The translations under genes and the position numbers were made by a program. Below the pieces are notes generated by a model, which did not search any database, had not been told where the DNA came from, and saw only the letters and a list, made by a program, of their open reading frames with translations. Shown here in pieces: positions 52,911 to 62,726 of a DNA stretch of 64,000 nt. Each line of letters opens with the position of its first letter. The first letter of the stretch is position 1. This DNA is from Bacteroidota bacterium (GTDB lineage Bacteria; Bacteroidota; Bacteroidia; 2-12-FULL-35-15): contig CANIQT010000007.1 of the NCBI GenBank assembly GCA_947469885.1, forward strand, positions 1-64,000. The letters run 5' to 3'.

Positions 52911-53957
52911 ATGCACGATTTACAAAATAAAGTAGGCGCACCTCCAGGAACAGTTATTTATTACGGTGAAGACCATAAGGAGAAAGTGAAAATTACACTT
53001 ATCGAATACAACGAAACCGAAGTAGTCGAAAAAGATTTTTATGATTTGGATGAATGTATGAATCACATTAATCCGATATTGGTAAAATGGATTAATGTAG
53101 ATGGAATACATAAAGTAGATTTGATTGAACGCATTGGAAAACAATTTAATATACATCCTCTTACACTCGAAGACATTGTAAACACAAGCCAGAGAGCCAA
53201 GTTCGAAGACTTTGATAATTATGTGGTTTCGATGATGAAGATGATTTATTATGATACTGAACTTCGATCCGAGCAATTGAGTGTTGTTTTAATGGAAGGA
53301 ATGGTAATTTCTTTTCAGGAGGTTCATGGAGGTGATGCTTTTGATATGATTCGAAATCGTATAAGAACAGGAAAGGGACGAATCAGAAAAATGGGAGCCG
53401 ATTATTTGGCGTATGCTCTAATTGATGCGGTGGTGGATTGTTATTTTGGTATCCTTGAAAAAATTGGTGATAAAATAGAATTGCTTGAAGATGATTTAAT
53501 TTCTAATCCAACAAAGGAAACCATGCAGCAATTGCACTTCATGAAACGCGAAATGATATTTGTTCGAAAGGCAGTCTGGCCCATGCGTGAATTAATTAAT
53601 AATTTAGAAAGAAGCGAAACCGAATTAATAAAACCAAGTACAGATATTTATTTACGAGACGTTCACGACCATACCGTAAGGGTGATTGATACCGTTGAAA
53701 CTTATCGCGATTTACTTTCAGGCATGATGGATATTTATCTTTCGAGTGTGAGCAACAAAATGAATGAAATAATGAAAGTGTTAACCATCATTACCACTAT
53801 ATTTGTTCCGGTAACTTTTATAGCCGGAGTATATGGAATGAACTTTAAGTATATGCCCGAACTGGAAAGTGCCTGGGGTTATATCATCGTTTGGTTAGTG
53901 ATGTTAGCCATTATTGGGTCTCTTCTGATTTATTTCAGAAAACGAAAATGGCTTTAA
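52911..53957 (+). CDS. corA: CorA-type magnesium/cobalt channel
   Basis: 348 residues. A cytoplasmic alpha/beta funnel (1-285) is followed by two C-terminal membrane helices, with the selectivity motif YGMNFKYMPE between them. The pentamer passes Mg2+ and Co2+ and closes when its cytoplasmic sites are filled. It follows rsmI by 15 bp and may be co-transcribed with it. Confidence 0.93.
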   Translation: MHDLQNKVGAPPGTVIYYGEDHKEKVKITLIEYNETEVVEKDFYDLDECMNHINPILVKWINVDGIHKVDLIERIGKQFNIHPLTLEDIVNTSQRAKFEDFDNYVVSMMKMIYYDTELRSEQLSVVLMEGMVISFQEVHGGDAFDMIRNRIRTGKGRIRKMGADYLAYALIDAVVDCYFGILEKIGDKIELLEDDLISNPTKETMQQLHFMKREMIFVRKAVWPMRELINNLERSETELIKPSTDIYLRDVHDHTVRVIDTVETYRDLLSGMMDIYLSSVSNKMNEIMKVLTIITTIFVPVTFIAGVYGMNFKYMPELESAWGYIIVWLVMLAIIGSLLIYFRKRKWL

Positions 53958-54040
53958 TCTGTTTAACAAATTTTAATATTATTTTAAACATATCAATTTT
54001 TAAAACGAATAATTTTGCAAAAAAACAAAACCAAATAACT

Positions 54041-54802
54041 ATGAAAAAAACAATTTTATTACTCATTGCTCTTTTATCTATAAGCTATCCCATATCTGCT
54101 TTTACTCCTGTCGCATCTGATACAAATAAAACTGATTCGTCCGGAAAAAAAACAGGTTTCTGGAAAGAAAAAGACAAACAAATAGATTTTTATGGTAATT
54201 ATCAGAATGATAAAAAGGAAGGGTTGTGGACGGGATACTATACTAATGGTGCTATTAGTAATATGGATGAATATAAAAACGGAAAGAGAAATGGAATTAG
54301 TCTTTCTTTTGAAAAAGCAGGATTTTATAATAAAAAAGACAATTATGTAAACGATACATTGAATGGAAAATGTTATACTTACATGAATGGCGCTCGGGTT
54401 ACTTCAGAGATTGAATATAAAATGGGAATGCTTAATGGTGTAAAAAATCTTTATTACAATGATGGAAAAATTCAGGAGAAAGGAAGATTTGCAAATGGAA
54501 TTAGAGATGGAAAAACAGAATGGTTTTTTCCAGATGGGAAAATAAGCATGGAGTATAATTATAAAATGGGGGTTATAGATGGTCCTGAAAAATCATTTTT
54601 CAAAAATGGAAATGTAAATACGGAAGTAAATATGGTTAACAATAAAGAAGAGGGAGATTATCATGAGTATTTTGAAAGTGGGAAAATAAAAGTTTCGGGC
54701 AAATATGTTCATGGAGCAAAAGATGGCATTTGGAAAGAAACAGATGAAGAGGGGAAAGTTATTAAAACAGAAAATTATAAAGCAGGTGTGTTGAAGAAAT
54801 AG
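54041..54802 (+). CDS. Secreted MORN/YwqK-type repeat protein
   Basis: 253 residues from the ATG at 54041, where a signal peptide begins (MKKTILLLIALLSISYPISAF); the longer frame starting at 53891 overlaps corA. Eight or so repeats of 20-23 residues follow: GFWKEKDK, GLWTGYYTNG, NGISLSFEK, NGVKNLYYNDGKI, DGKTEWFFPDGKI and DGIWKETDEEGK. These MORN-like modules also occur in YwqK-type proteins. They are structural and may mediate binding; no enzymatic residues. Downstream is the SAM riboswitch of metH. Confidence 0.82.
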   Translation: MKKTILLLIALLSISYPISAFTPVASDTNKTDSSGKKTGFWKEKDKQIDFYGNYQNDKKEGLWTGYYTNGAISNMDEYKNGKRNGISLSFEKAGFYNKKDNYVNDTLNGKCYTYMNGARVTSEIEYKMGMLNGVKNLYYNDGKIQEKGRFANGIRDGKTEWFFPDGKISMEYNYKMGVIDGPEKSFFKNGNVNTEVNMVNNKEEGDYHEYFESGKIKVSGKYVHGAKDGIWKETDEEGKVIKTENYKAGVLKK

Positions 54803-54851
54803 GTAAATCTTCTTAGCCAAATAGATTTGCTCTTTGTATTCATTTCTTCAT

Positions 54852-54859
54852 TACCTTTG
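54852..54859 (+). promoter_or_regulatory. TAnnTTTG promoter element of the metH leader
   Basis: TACCTTTG, about 17 bp upstream of the riboswitch P1 helix, the right distance for transcription to start just ahead of the aptamer. Confidence 0.55.
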
Positions 54860-54875
54860 ACCTGTGTTCTTTAAA

Positions 54876-54990
54876 TACTTATCAAGAAAGGTGGAGGGAT
54901 TGGCCCTGCGAAACCTTAGCAACCGTTAACGATTAATTTCAATAAGAGGTGCTAATTCCAATTCCATAGAAATATGGGAACAGATAAGAC
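54876..54990 (+). ncRNA. SAM-I (S-box) riboswitch
   Basis: P1 pairs CTTATC (54878-54883) with GATAAG (54983-54988). Between lie the conserved blocks AGAAAGGTGGAGGGATTGGC, GCAACC and GGTGCTAATTCC of the S-box, plus a P4 hairpin (CCATAGAAATATGG). S-adenosylmethionine binding would favour the terminator at 55024-55060 and switch off metH when methionine/SAM is plentiful. Confidence 0.92.
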
Positions 54991-55023
54991 GAATTAGATT
55001 TAAAAATAATATTTATACTTTAT

Positions 55024-55060
55024 AAAATCTCTTCGGCTTAGGCTGAGGAGATTTTTTTTT
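55024..55060 (+). terminator. Riboswitch expression-platform terminator
   Basis: AAAATCTC (55024-55031) pairs with GAGATTTT (55048-55055), with extra pairing inside the loop (TC/GA, GC/GC), then a run of T. It lies between the S-box and the metH ATG, the classical arrangement for transcription attenuation. Confidence 0.85.
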
Positions 55061-55091
55061 GATACCTATTGAACTGAAAACAAAATAGATT

Positions 55092-58000
55092 ATGACTGAT
55101 ATTAGAAAAGAATTAGAAAAAAGAGTTTTAGTTATTGATGGTGCAATGGGCACTATGATTCAGCAATACAAGCTGGAGGAAAAAGATTATCGTGGAAAAC
55201 GTTTTGCTGATTGGCCCAAAGATTTAAAAGGAAATAATGATTTATTGTCCATCACTCAACCCGAAATTATTAAAACTATTCATAAAGAATATTTGAAGGC
55301 GGGCGCAGACATTATTGAAACTAATACTTTCAGCGGAACCACAATTGCTATGGCTGATTATGGAATGGAAGAGCTGGTGTATGAATTAAATTACGAATCT
55401 GCGAAAATTGCGAAGGAAGCAATAAAAGAATTTCAAAGTGAATTAACTAGCTCCGCTCCACATGCTCCACTTTTCGTTGCGGGTGCAATTGGCCCAACCA
55501 ACAGAACATTAAGCTTAAGTCCGAATGTAAACGACCCCGGATACCGTGCTGTTACATTTGATGAAATGGTTACAGCATACACCGAACAAGTGCGTGGACT
55601 GATAGATGGGGGTGCAGATCTACTTTTGATAGAAACTATTTTTGATACACTAAATGCAAAAGCTGCATTGTTTGCCATTCAGAATTATTGTGAAAAGATA
55701 AACAGAAAAATGCCAATGATGATTTCCGGAACCATTACCGATGCCAGTGGAAGAACCCTTTCGGGACAAACCGTTGAAGCATTTTTAAATTCTGTTTCGC
55801 ATGTTGATTTATTAAGTGTAGGTTTGAACTGTGCTTTGGGTGCTAAAGAGATGAGACCATATCTGGAAGAACTTTCGGATAAAGCACCTTTTTATATTTC
55901 AGCCTATCCTAATGCCGGTTTGCCAAACCAGTTTGGAGAATACGATGAGGATGCCCATACCATGGGGCACCAGATAGAAGATTTTCTTCAGTCAGGATTT
56001 TTAAATATTGTAGGAGGATGCTGCGGTACCACTCCTTCACATATCAAACGCATTGCTGAACTTGCAAAAGTGGCGACACCAAGAAAAAAGCCACAACCCG
56101 ATACATTAATGCACCTGAGCGGGTTGGAACCGGTTACGCTTCGTCCTGAAAGTAATTTTATGAATGTGGGTGAACGTACAAATGTTACAGGTTCAAAAAA
56201 GTTTCTTCGTTTAATTAAGGATAATAATTATGATGAAGCTCTCTCTGTTGCCCTCGAACAGGTGCAGGAAGGAGCACAGGTGATTGATGTAAACATGGAT
56301 GAAGGGATGCTTGACAGCGAAGCTGCAATGACAAAATTCTTAAATTTTATTGCATCTGAACCTGATATCTCAAGAGTTCCTATAATGATTGATTCTTCCA
56401 AATGGTCAGTAATAGAGGCAGGTTTGAAGTGTGTGCAGGGAAAAGCAATCGTTAATTCCATATCATTAAAAGAAGGAGAAGAGAAATTTATTGAGTATGC
56501 ACATAAAGTAAAACAATACGGTGCTGCGGTTATAGTAATGGCTTTTGATGAAGTAGGGCAGGCAGATACATTACAACGAAGGAAGGATATTTGCAAACGG
56601 GCTTATGATATATTAGTAAATAAAGTAGAATTCCCTCCACAGGATATTATTTTCGACCCGAATATATTCCCTGTTGCTACAGGTATGGAAGAGCATCGGT
56701 TGAATGCTCTTGACTTTTTTAATTCCACCAAATGGATAAAAGAAAACCTGCCTTATGCAAAAGTAAGCGGAGGTGTAAGTAATGTTTCGTTTTCGTTCAG
56801 GGGAAATGATACCGTGCGTGAAGCCATTCACAGCGCGTTTTTATATCATGCGATAAAAGCCGGAATGGATATGGGAATTGTAAATCCTGCGCAGTTGGTG
56901 GTTTATGATGATATTGATAAAACATTGCTGGAATTAGTAGAAGATGTTTTACTAAACCGAAGAGACGATGGAACAGAACGATTAGTAGAACATGCGGAAT
57001 CATTGAAAGGAATTACAAAAGAGAAAATAGAAAAGGATGAATTGTGGCGAAGAGGTACTGTGGAAGAACGCTTGAGCCATGCTTTAGTAAAGGGAATTGT
57101 TGAACATATTGATGCAGACACAGAAGAAGCAAGATTGAAATTAGGCAGGCCATTGCATGTTATCGAAGGACCATTGATGGATGGAATGAATGTAGTGGGA
57201 GATCTATTTGGAAGCGGAAAAATGTTTTTACCACAAGTGGTAAAGAGCGCAAGGGTGATGAAAAAAGCGGTTGCTTACTTAGAACCATATTTGCAGGCTG
57301 AAAAAGATGCAAACAAATTAGCAGGGATAGTTGGCAATGGAAGAACCAACGCGGGGAAGATATTGATGGCTACTGTTAAAGGAGATGTGCATGATATTGG
57401 AAAAAATATTGTGGGTGTGGTATTGGCTTGCAATAATTATGAAATCATTGATTTGGGGGTAATGGTTTCCTGCGATAAAATTTTGGAAGAAGCAAAAAAA
57501 CACAATGTAGATGTTATTGGTTTGAGCGGATTGATTACTCCTTCACTTGATGAAATGGTGCATGTTGCAAAAGAAATGGAACGCTTAGGATTTAAAACTC
57601 CTTTATTAATTGGTGGTGCAACCACTTCTAAAGTTCACACTGCGGTAAAGATTGCACAAAATTATTCAGGACCTGTGGTACATGTAAATGATGCAAGTAA
57701 ATCGGTACCTGTAGCGAGTAGCCTTATTTCAGAAGAGTTGCGGGATGCATTTATGATTGATGTAACAAAAGATTATAGCCGTTTGAGAGAGCAAAACAAA
57801 AACGCTCAATCTCAAAATAAATATATTTCACTGGCAGAAGCAAGGCAAAATAAATTCTCAATTGATTGGAATAAAACTGAAATTGTAAAACCTACATTTA
57901 TTGGTAAAAAAGCATTTAATGATTATTCATTAGCCGAAATAGCTGAATACATTGACTGGACACCTTTCTTTATTTCATGGGAAATGAAAGGTTCCTATCC

Positions 58001-58793
58001 TAAAATCCTAAAAGACCCGACAAGAGGAGAAGAAGCGAGAAAACTTTTTGCGGATGCACAAAAAATGTTGAATCAAATTATTGATGAGAAATGGCTTTCT
58101 GCAAATTCTGTGATTTGTATTTATCCAGCAAATCAAATTAATGAAGATGACATTGAAGTGTATGAAGATGAAAAAAGAACAAAAGTGAAAACTGTTTTTC
58201 ATTCTATTCGTCAACAGACAAAAAAGCCTGCAGGGCAATATAATATTGCCTTAGCTGACTTTGTTTCTCCGAAAACTTCAGCAGATTACATTGGTGGGTT
58301 TGCAGTAACTACCGGAATCGGCATTGATGAACACGTTGCCCGTTTTGAGAAAGACCACGATGATTACTCTGCAATTATGTTGAAAGCATTGGCGGATAGG
58401 TTGGCAGAAGCGTTTGCTGAGTTGATGCATAAGAAAGTGAGAACAGAGTTGTGGGGTTATTCTAAGGATGAAAAATTTTCTACTGATGATTTAATTAAAG
58501 AAGAATATGCCGGCATTCGCCCTGCACCTGGATATCCTGCACAACCCGACCATACAGAGAAACCGCTTTTGTTTAAGATACTGGATGTAGAGAAAAACAC
58601 GGGAATAACTTTAACGGAGAGCATGGCTATGTTCCCAACTGCTGCGGTCAGCGGCTTGTATTTTGCACACCCCGATTCACATTATTTCGGAATTGGTAAG
58701 ATTGCAAAAGACCAGGTGGAAGATTATGCGAAGAGGAAAGAAATAACTTTGCAGGAAGCTGAAAGATGGCTTGGGCCAAATTTGGCTTATTAA
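55092..58793 (+). CDS. metH: Cobalamin-dependent methionine synthase, full length
   Basis: 1233 residues, the four-module MetH. The homocysteine module (1-325) has zinc ligands C247 (LNCALG), C310 and C311 (GGCCGTT), the same numbers as in E. coli. The methyltetrahydrofolate (pterin) module covers about 345-610. The cobalamin module has the axial ligand H767 in [12 protein letters not shown]. The C-terminal activation module (about 910-1233) contains [15 protein letters not shown], the SAM-binding region. It transfers a methyl group from methyl-THF to homocysteine and requires B12. Regulation by the upstream SAM-I riboswitch is feedback by its own downstream product. No metF or cobalamin gene is in the window. 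Confidence 0.96.
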   Translation: MTDIRKELEKRVLVIDGAMGTMIQQYKLEEKDYRGKRFADWPKDLKGNNDLLSITQPEIIKTIHKEYLKAGADIIETNTFSGTTIAMADYGMEELVYELNYESAKIAKEAIKEFQSELTSSAPHAPLFVAGAIGPTNRTLSLSPNVNDPGYRAVTFDEMVTAYTEQVRGLIDGGADLLLIETIFDTLNAKAALFAIQNYCEKINRKMPMMISGTITDASGRTLSGQTVEAFLNSVSHVDLLSVGLNCALGAKEMRPYLEELSDKAPFYISAYPNAGLPNQFGEYDEDAHTMGHQIEDFLQSGFLNIVGGCCGTTPSHIKRIAELAKVATPRKKPQPDTLMHLSGLEPVTLRPESNFMNVGERTNVTGSKKFLRLIKDNNYDEALSVALEQVQEGAQVIDVNMDEGMLDSEAAMTKFLNFIASEPDISRVPIMIDSSKWSVIEAGLKCVQGKAIVNSISLKEGEEKFIEYAHKVKQYGAAVIVMAFDEVGQADTLQRRKDICKRAYDILVNKVEFPPQDIIFDPNIFPVATGMEEHRLNALDFFNSTKWIKENLPYAKVSGGVSNVSFSFRGNDTVREAIHSAFLYHAIKAGMDMGIVNPAQLVVYDDIDKTLLELVEDVLLNRRDDGTERLVEHAESLKGITKEKIEKDELWRRGTVEERLSHALVKGIVEHIDADTEEARLKLGRPLHVIEGPLMDGMNVVGDLFGSGKMFLPQVVKSARVMKKAVAYLEPYLQAEKDANKLAGIVGNGRTNAGKILMATVKGDVHDIGKNIVGVVLACNNYEIIDLGVMVSCDKILEEAKKHNVDVIGLSGLITPSLDEMVHVAKEMERLGFKTPLLIGGATTSKVHTAVKIAQNYSGPVVHVNDASKSVPVASSLISEELRDAFMIDVTKDYSRLREQNKNAQSQNKYISLAEARQNKFSIDWNKTEIVKPTFIGKKAFNDYSLAEIAEYIDWTPFFISWEMKGSYPKILKDPTRGEEARKLFADAQKMLNQIIDEKWLSANSVICIYPANQINEDDIEVYEDEKRTKVKTVFHSIRQQTKKPAGQYNIALADFVSPKTSADYIGGFAVTTGIGIDEHVARFEKDHDDYSAIMLKALADRLAEAFAELMHKKVRTELWGYSKDEKFSTDDLIKEEYAGIRPAPGYPAQPDHTEKPLLFKILDVEKNTGITLTESMAMFPTAAVSGLYFAHPDSHYFGIGKIAKDQVEDYAKRKEITLQEAERWLGPNLAY

Positions 58794-58826
58794 TTGTAAT
58801 TTTGCATCACAAAACTTAACGTGATT

Positions 58827-59291
58827 ATGAGACGCAACCTTATTTATATTTCTTTTTTATTTGTTTTTTTATTTACCACTTCCCTTTCATTTGCACAAAA
58901 AGAAACGAAGACCAAACAACCTGCAAAAAAAGAAACTACAAAAGCCAAAACAACAACCGAAAAAACTACAAAATCATCAAAATATGAAATCCAGGGACCT
59001 TTTTGTAATGGTCTCGCGAGGGTGAGGATGAATAAAAAATGGGGTTACATTGATACCAATGGTGTTGAAGTTGTAAAGCCGAAATATATACAGGTGGAAA
59101 ATTTTAATGAAGGTCTGGCAAGGGTGAGAGGCCAGAAAGGATGGGGATTAATAGACACGACCGGCACCATCATACTAGTTGCAGAATTCAACTATATATC
59201 TGATTTTACGGATGGAAAAGCATTGGTAAGAATGATTGGAGGACAAGAAACTTACATCAATAAAAAGGGCCAGAATATTGGCGGCAGATAG
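58827..59291 (+). CDS. WG-repeat secreted protein
   Basis: 154 residues from the ATG at 58827; a GTG at 58821 adds two residues. A signal peptide (ending LSFAQ) is followed by a Lys/Thr-rich linker (TKTKQPAKKETTKAKTT) and two to three WG repeats (NGLARVRMNKKWGYIDTNG, NEGLARVRGQKGWGLIDTTG, then FTDGKALVRM). WG repeats are beta modules of unclear function. It lies 33 bp after metH on the same strand and could be read from its transcript. Confidence 0.82.
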   Translation: MRRNLIYISFLFVFLFTTSLSFAQKETKTKQPAKKETTKAKTTTEKTTKSSKYEIQGPFCNGLARVRMNKKWGYIDTNGVEVVKPKYIQVENFNEGLARVRGQKGWGLIDTTGTIILVAEFNYISDFTDGKALVRMIGGQETYINKKGQNIGGR

Positions 59292-59384
59292 TTTTCACAT
59301 TACTAACGGTTGTATAACTACACCAACGGTAGCCTTCACGTCACTTTTTTCAATTACTTTTATCTTCTAAATAAAACCATTCCT

Positions 59385-60050
59385 GTGATTCGTTTAAACC
59401 AACTAAATAAATCGTATTCCATCGGTAATAATAAAATGCACGTTCTGAAAGGAATAGAAATGCACATTGCCCCAGGGGAACTGGTATCTATCATGGGTTC
59501 ATCAGGTTCGGGAAAATCTACCCTCTTAAATATTCTCGGGCTACTTGATAATTACGATTCTGGCGAATATCTGTTAAACAATTTACTAATAAAGGATTTG
59601 TCTCAAACAAAAGCAGCTCAATTAAGAAATAAGTTTCTCGGTTTTGTGTTTCAATCTTTCAATTTACTCGCCTTTAAAAATGCAGTAGAGAATGTTGCAT
59701 TGCCTTTGTATTATCAAAAGGTAAGCAGGAAGGAGAGAAACAAGTTAGCCCTCGAATACCTTGACAGGATGGGATTAAAGGATTGGGCAAATCATTTGCC
59801 GAGTGAAATGAGCGGTGGACAAAAACAACGTGTTGCAATTGCACGTGCGTTAATATCACAGCCGAAAGTAATTTTTGCTGATGAACCTACTGGTGCATTG
59901 GATTCACAAACTTCATTGGAAGTAATGAATGTTTTCAAAGAAGTAAACAAGCAGGGAATCACCGTGGTTATTGTTACTCACGAGGATGATATTAGTAAAA
60001 TGACCGACAGGATTATTCGCCTAAAAGACGGTTTAATCATTAATCAATAA
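59385..60050 (+). CDS. ABC transporter ATPase, MacB/LolD type
   Basis: 221 residues from the GTG at 59385 (VIRLNQLNKSYS), which matches the usual start of the family; earlier in-frame codons give a non-homologous stretch. Walker A is MGSSGSGKSTLL, the Q-loop region VFQSFNLL, signature EMSGGQKQRVAIARAL, Walker B VIFADEPTGALD, and the H-loop VIVTHEDD. It energises the two MacB-type permeases that follow at once. Cargo may be a lipoprotein, peptide or antimicrobial compound. Confidence 0.92.
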   Translation: MIRLNQLNKSYSIGNNKMHVLKGIEMHIAPGELVSIMGSSGSGKSTLLNILGLLDNYDSGEYLLNNLLIKDLSQTKAAQLRNKFLGFVFQSFNLLAFKNAVENVALPLYYQKVSRKERNKLALEYLDRMGLKDWANHLPSEMSGGQKQRVAIARALISQPKVIFADEPTGALDSQTSLEVMNVFKEVNKQGITVVIVTHEDDISKMTDRIIRLKDGLIINQ

Positions 60051-60059
60051 ATTTCCATT

Positions 60060-61283
60060 ATGTTCGACAGCGATAAATGGCAGGAAATATTTGCAACAAT
60101 AAGTAAAAACAAGTTGCGTACTTTTCTCACTGCATTTAGTGTGGCCTGGGGAATTTTTATTCTCATTGTTTTACTTGGTGCCGGTAAGGGTTTGAGCAAT
60201 GGTGCAGAAAAAGAATTTGTGCATGATGCTGTAAATAGCCTGAACATTGAGGGAGGGCAGACTGTTGTGCCTTATAAAGGAATCAAACCTGGACGAAGCA
60301 TACTGCTTACAAACGAAGACTACGATTTAGTAAGTAGTGAAATTGCCCATATCGATCACTCAACTGCCGCCCGATTCCAAAGAAATTCCAACATATTAAG
60401 TTATGGCAATCAACATGCAGGTTTTATGGTGCGCGCTTGTATGCCTGAACATAACTACCTCGAAAATGCCACCACCATTGAAGGACGTTTTCTGAATCAA
60501 ATGGATATTCGGGAATTCAGAAAAGTATGTGCTATTGGAGTACCTGTAAAGAAAGCTCTTTTCAAAGATGAGAGTCCAATTGGTAAATTTATTGATGTAA
60601 GCGGAACACCTTATAAAGTTGTAGGTGTGTTCACAGACCCCGGCAATGGCGATAACGAACGTATCTATATACCTATTACTACTGACCAAAAGGCTATGAA
60701 TGCAAATAATAGAATTGATAATATCTGGTCAAGTCTGGATAGAGTGGCACTTGATAACAGTGATGCGATTGTAAAGCAGGTGCGTGATTTACTTGCCACC
60801 AAACATAATTTCAGTCCTGCTGATGTGAATGCAGTAAGAATAGAAAACTGGTCGGAAGATTATAAACGTATGTTGAGCATGCTCGATGGGATAAAAATAT
60901 TTATTTGGATAATTGGTATTTTTACTTTATTTGCAGGCATTGTAGGGGTAAGTAATATCATGATGATAATAGTAAAAGAGCGCACCAAAGAAATTGGAGT
61001 ACGCAAAGCAATTGGTGCAACTCCTGTTTCCATCGTCATGTTAATTGTTCAGGAAGCTATATTTATTACTGCCATTGCAGGATACACAGGGTTGGTGTTG
61101 GGAGTTGGTTTGTTACAATTATTCAGTGACACAGAGAGTGATTTTTTCCAACATCCTTCTGTTGACTTTAATGTAGCGGTTGCAGCCACATTACTTATTA
61201 TTCTTTCAGGAGCATTAGCAGGTCTCTTTCCTGCTCTGAAAGCATCAAGAGTTCAACCAGTAGAGGCATTGAGGACCGAATAA
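60060..61283 (+). CDS. MacB-type ABC permease (first copy)
   Basis: 407 residues. Membrane helix 1 (about 22-42) begins after a short cytoplasmic start (WQEIFATISKNKLRTFLTAF). A MacB periplasmic core domain follows (about 45-270). Three C-terminal helices contain the coupling motif VKERTKEIGVRKAIGATP. It pairs with the ATPase 9 bp upstream and with a second permease downstream. Two related permease genes in tandem suggest a heterodimer. Confidence 0.9.
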   Translation: MFDSDKWQEIFATISKNKLRTFLTAFSVAWGIFILIVLLGAGKGLSNGAEKEFVHDAVNSLNIEGGQTVVPYKGIKPGRSILLTNEDYDLVSSEIAHIDHSTAARFQRNSNILSYGNQHAGFMVRACMPEHNYLENATTIEGRFLNQMDIREFRKVCAIGVPVKKALFKDESPIGKFIDVSGTPYKVVGVFTDPGNGDNERIYIPITTDQKAMNANNRIDNIWSSLDRVALDNSDAIVKQVRDLLATKHNFSPADVNAVRIENWSEDYKRMLSMLDGIKIFIWIIGIFTLFAGIVGVSNIMMIIVKERTKEIGVRKAIGATPVSIVMLIVQEAIFITAIAGYTGLVLGVGLLQLFSDTESDFFQHPSVDFNVAVAATLLIILSGALAGLFPALKASRVQPVEALRTE

Positions 61284-61342
61284 ATATTTAGAAATTAGTC
61301 TTTCGACAAGGTCATGTTGACATAAATTAGAAATTATTATAG

Positions 61343-62593
61343 ATGTTTGATTTAGATAACTGGCAAGAAATATTTGCAACCATTAAAAAAAACAAGTTGC
61401 GTACTTTTCTTACATCATTGGGTGTGGGCTGGGGAATTTTTATGCTTGTAATTATGTTGGGTGCAGGCAATGGCTTAAAGAATGGCGTGATGAGTGACTT
61501 TAAAGGAAGTGCAACCAATAGCTTTTTTATGTGGACACAACAAACAACCAAACCTTTTAAAGGAATGAAACCGGGAAGGAATTATGAATTCAATAATAGT
61601 GATGTCATTGCTATTTCTCAACTAAAGGAACTCGCCATAGTGTCTCCGCAAAATCAACTGGGAGGTTATAGGGGAAATAACAATGCTATAAGAGGATTAA
61701 AAACAGGGAGTTTCGAGGTAGGTGGTGTTTACCCTAATATTGCAGAAATACAAGAAATAAAAATTGCGCAAGGACGCTTTCTGAATGAAAATGATATTGG
61801 TGAAAAAAGAAAAGTGTGTGTGATTGGTTCACGAGTAAAAGAAGTTTTGTTTCGGCCTGATGAAAATCCGATAGGAGATTACATACAGATTAGCGGTGTG
61901 TATTTTAAAGTGATTGGTGTTACCACTCCAATGGGGAGTGGTGGAGATGCGCGTCAACAGGCACAACGAATTCAAGTCCCGTTTTCTACTTTTCAGAATG
62001 CCTTTAATTATGGTGATATTGTTGGTTGGTTTGCAATTGCTGCTGTAAAAAATCTTCCTGCTTCTGAAGCAGAGAAAAAAGTAAAAGCATTAGTTAAAGA
62101 ACGTCATAAGATAGCACCTGATGATGATTTAGCAGTGGGTAGCTGGAACATGGAAAAACAGTTCAACAAAATAAATGGTTTGTTTACGGGCATCACCTGG
62201 CTCATTTGGATTGTTGGCATTGGCACTTTGATAGCTGGAGTAATCGGAATAAGTAATATTATGCTTATTATTGTAAAAGAAAGAACAAAAGAAATAGGTG
62301 TGAAACGTGCGTTGGGGGCCACACCAGCAACTGTTGTCGGGCAAATAATTTTAGAGTCGGTGTTTCTTACTTTGATGGCAGGGTACTTTGGATTAGTAAT
62401 AGGAATAGGTCTTTTGGAAGGAATTAACACCATGCTTGGTGAAAATGTTCCAATGTTTAAAAACCCAACAGTTGATTTGTTTGTTGCATTGGTGTCGCTA
62501 ACTGCATTGGTAGTTTCGGGTGCGTTAGCAGGATTAATTCCTGCACGAAGAGCGGTGGCAGTTCTTCCGGTGGAGGCATTAAGAGCGGAGTAA
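61343..62593 (+). CDS. MacB-type ABC permease (second copy)
   Basis: 416 residues with the same architecture as the preceding gene: WQEIFATIKKNKLRTFLTSL, helix 1, MacB periplasmic core, then three helices with VKERTKEIGVKRALGATP. Start regions match almost exactly at DNA level with the first copy, so the two permeases stem from duplication. The periplasmic parts have diverged. Followed by a dispersed repeat and the adaptor. Confidence 0.9.
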   Translation: MFDLDNWQEIFATIKKNKLRTFLTSLGVGWGIFMLVIMLGAGNGLKNGVMSDFKGSATNSFFMWTQQTTKPFKGMKPGRNYEFNNSDVIAISQLKELAIVSPQNQLGGYRGNNNAIRGLKTGSFEVGGVYPNIAEIQEIKIAQGRFLNENDIGEKRKVCVIGSRVKEVLFRPDENPIGDYIQISGVYFKVIGVTTPMGSGGDARQQAQRIQVPFSTFQNAFNYGDIVGWFAIAAVKNLPASEAEKKVKALVKERHKIAPDDDLAVGSWNMEKQFNKINGLFTGITWLIWIVGIGTLIAGVIGISNIMLIIVKERTKEIGVKRALGATPATVVGQIILESVFLTLMAGYFGLVIGIGLLEGINTMLGENVPMFKNPTVDLFVALVSLTALVVSGALAGLIPARRAVAVLPVEALRAE

Positions 62594-62598
62594 ATTAG

Positions 62599-62680
62599 AC
62601 CTCACCCTGCCGCTGTCGCACCTACTGGCTCAAACATCCAGTGGATGTTTGCCCTTTGAAAAAAGGAGAGGGTGACGGAA
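62599..62680. repeat. Second copy of the GACCTCACCC palindromic repeat
   Basis: It begins GACCTCACCC and ends GGAGAGGGT, as in hemW at 32529-32570, but the interior is longer, with a hairpin AAACATCC/GGATGTTT and CCTACTGG. It lies between the second permease and the adaptor gene. Confidence 0.65.
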
Positions 62681-62726
62681 CCTGAAGTACAGAGTTTGAA
62701 ATAGATTATACATTAAAAAGAATTAT

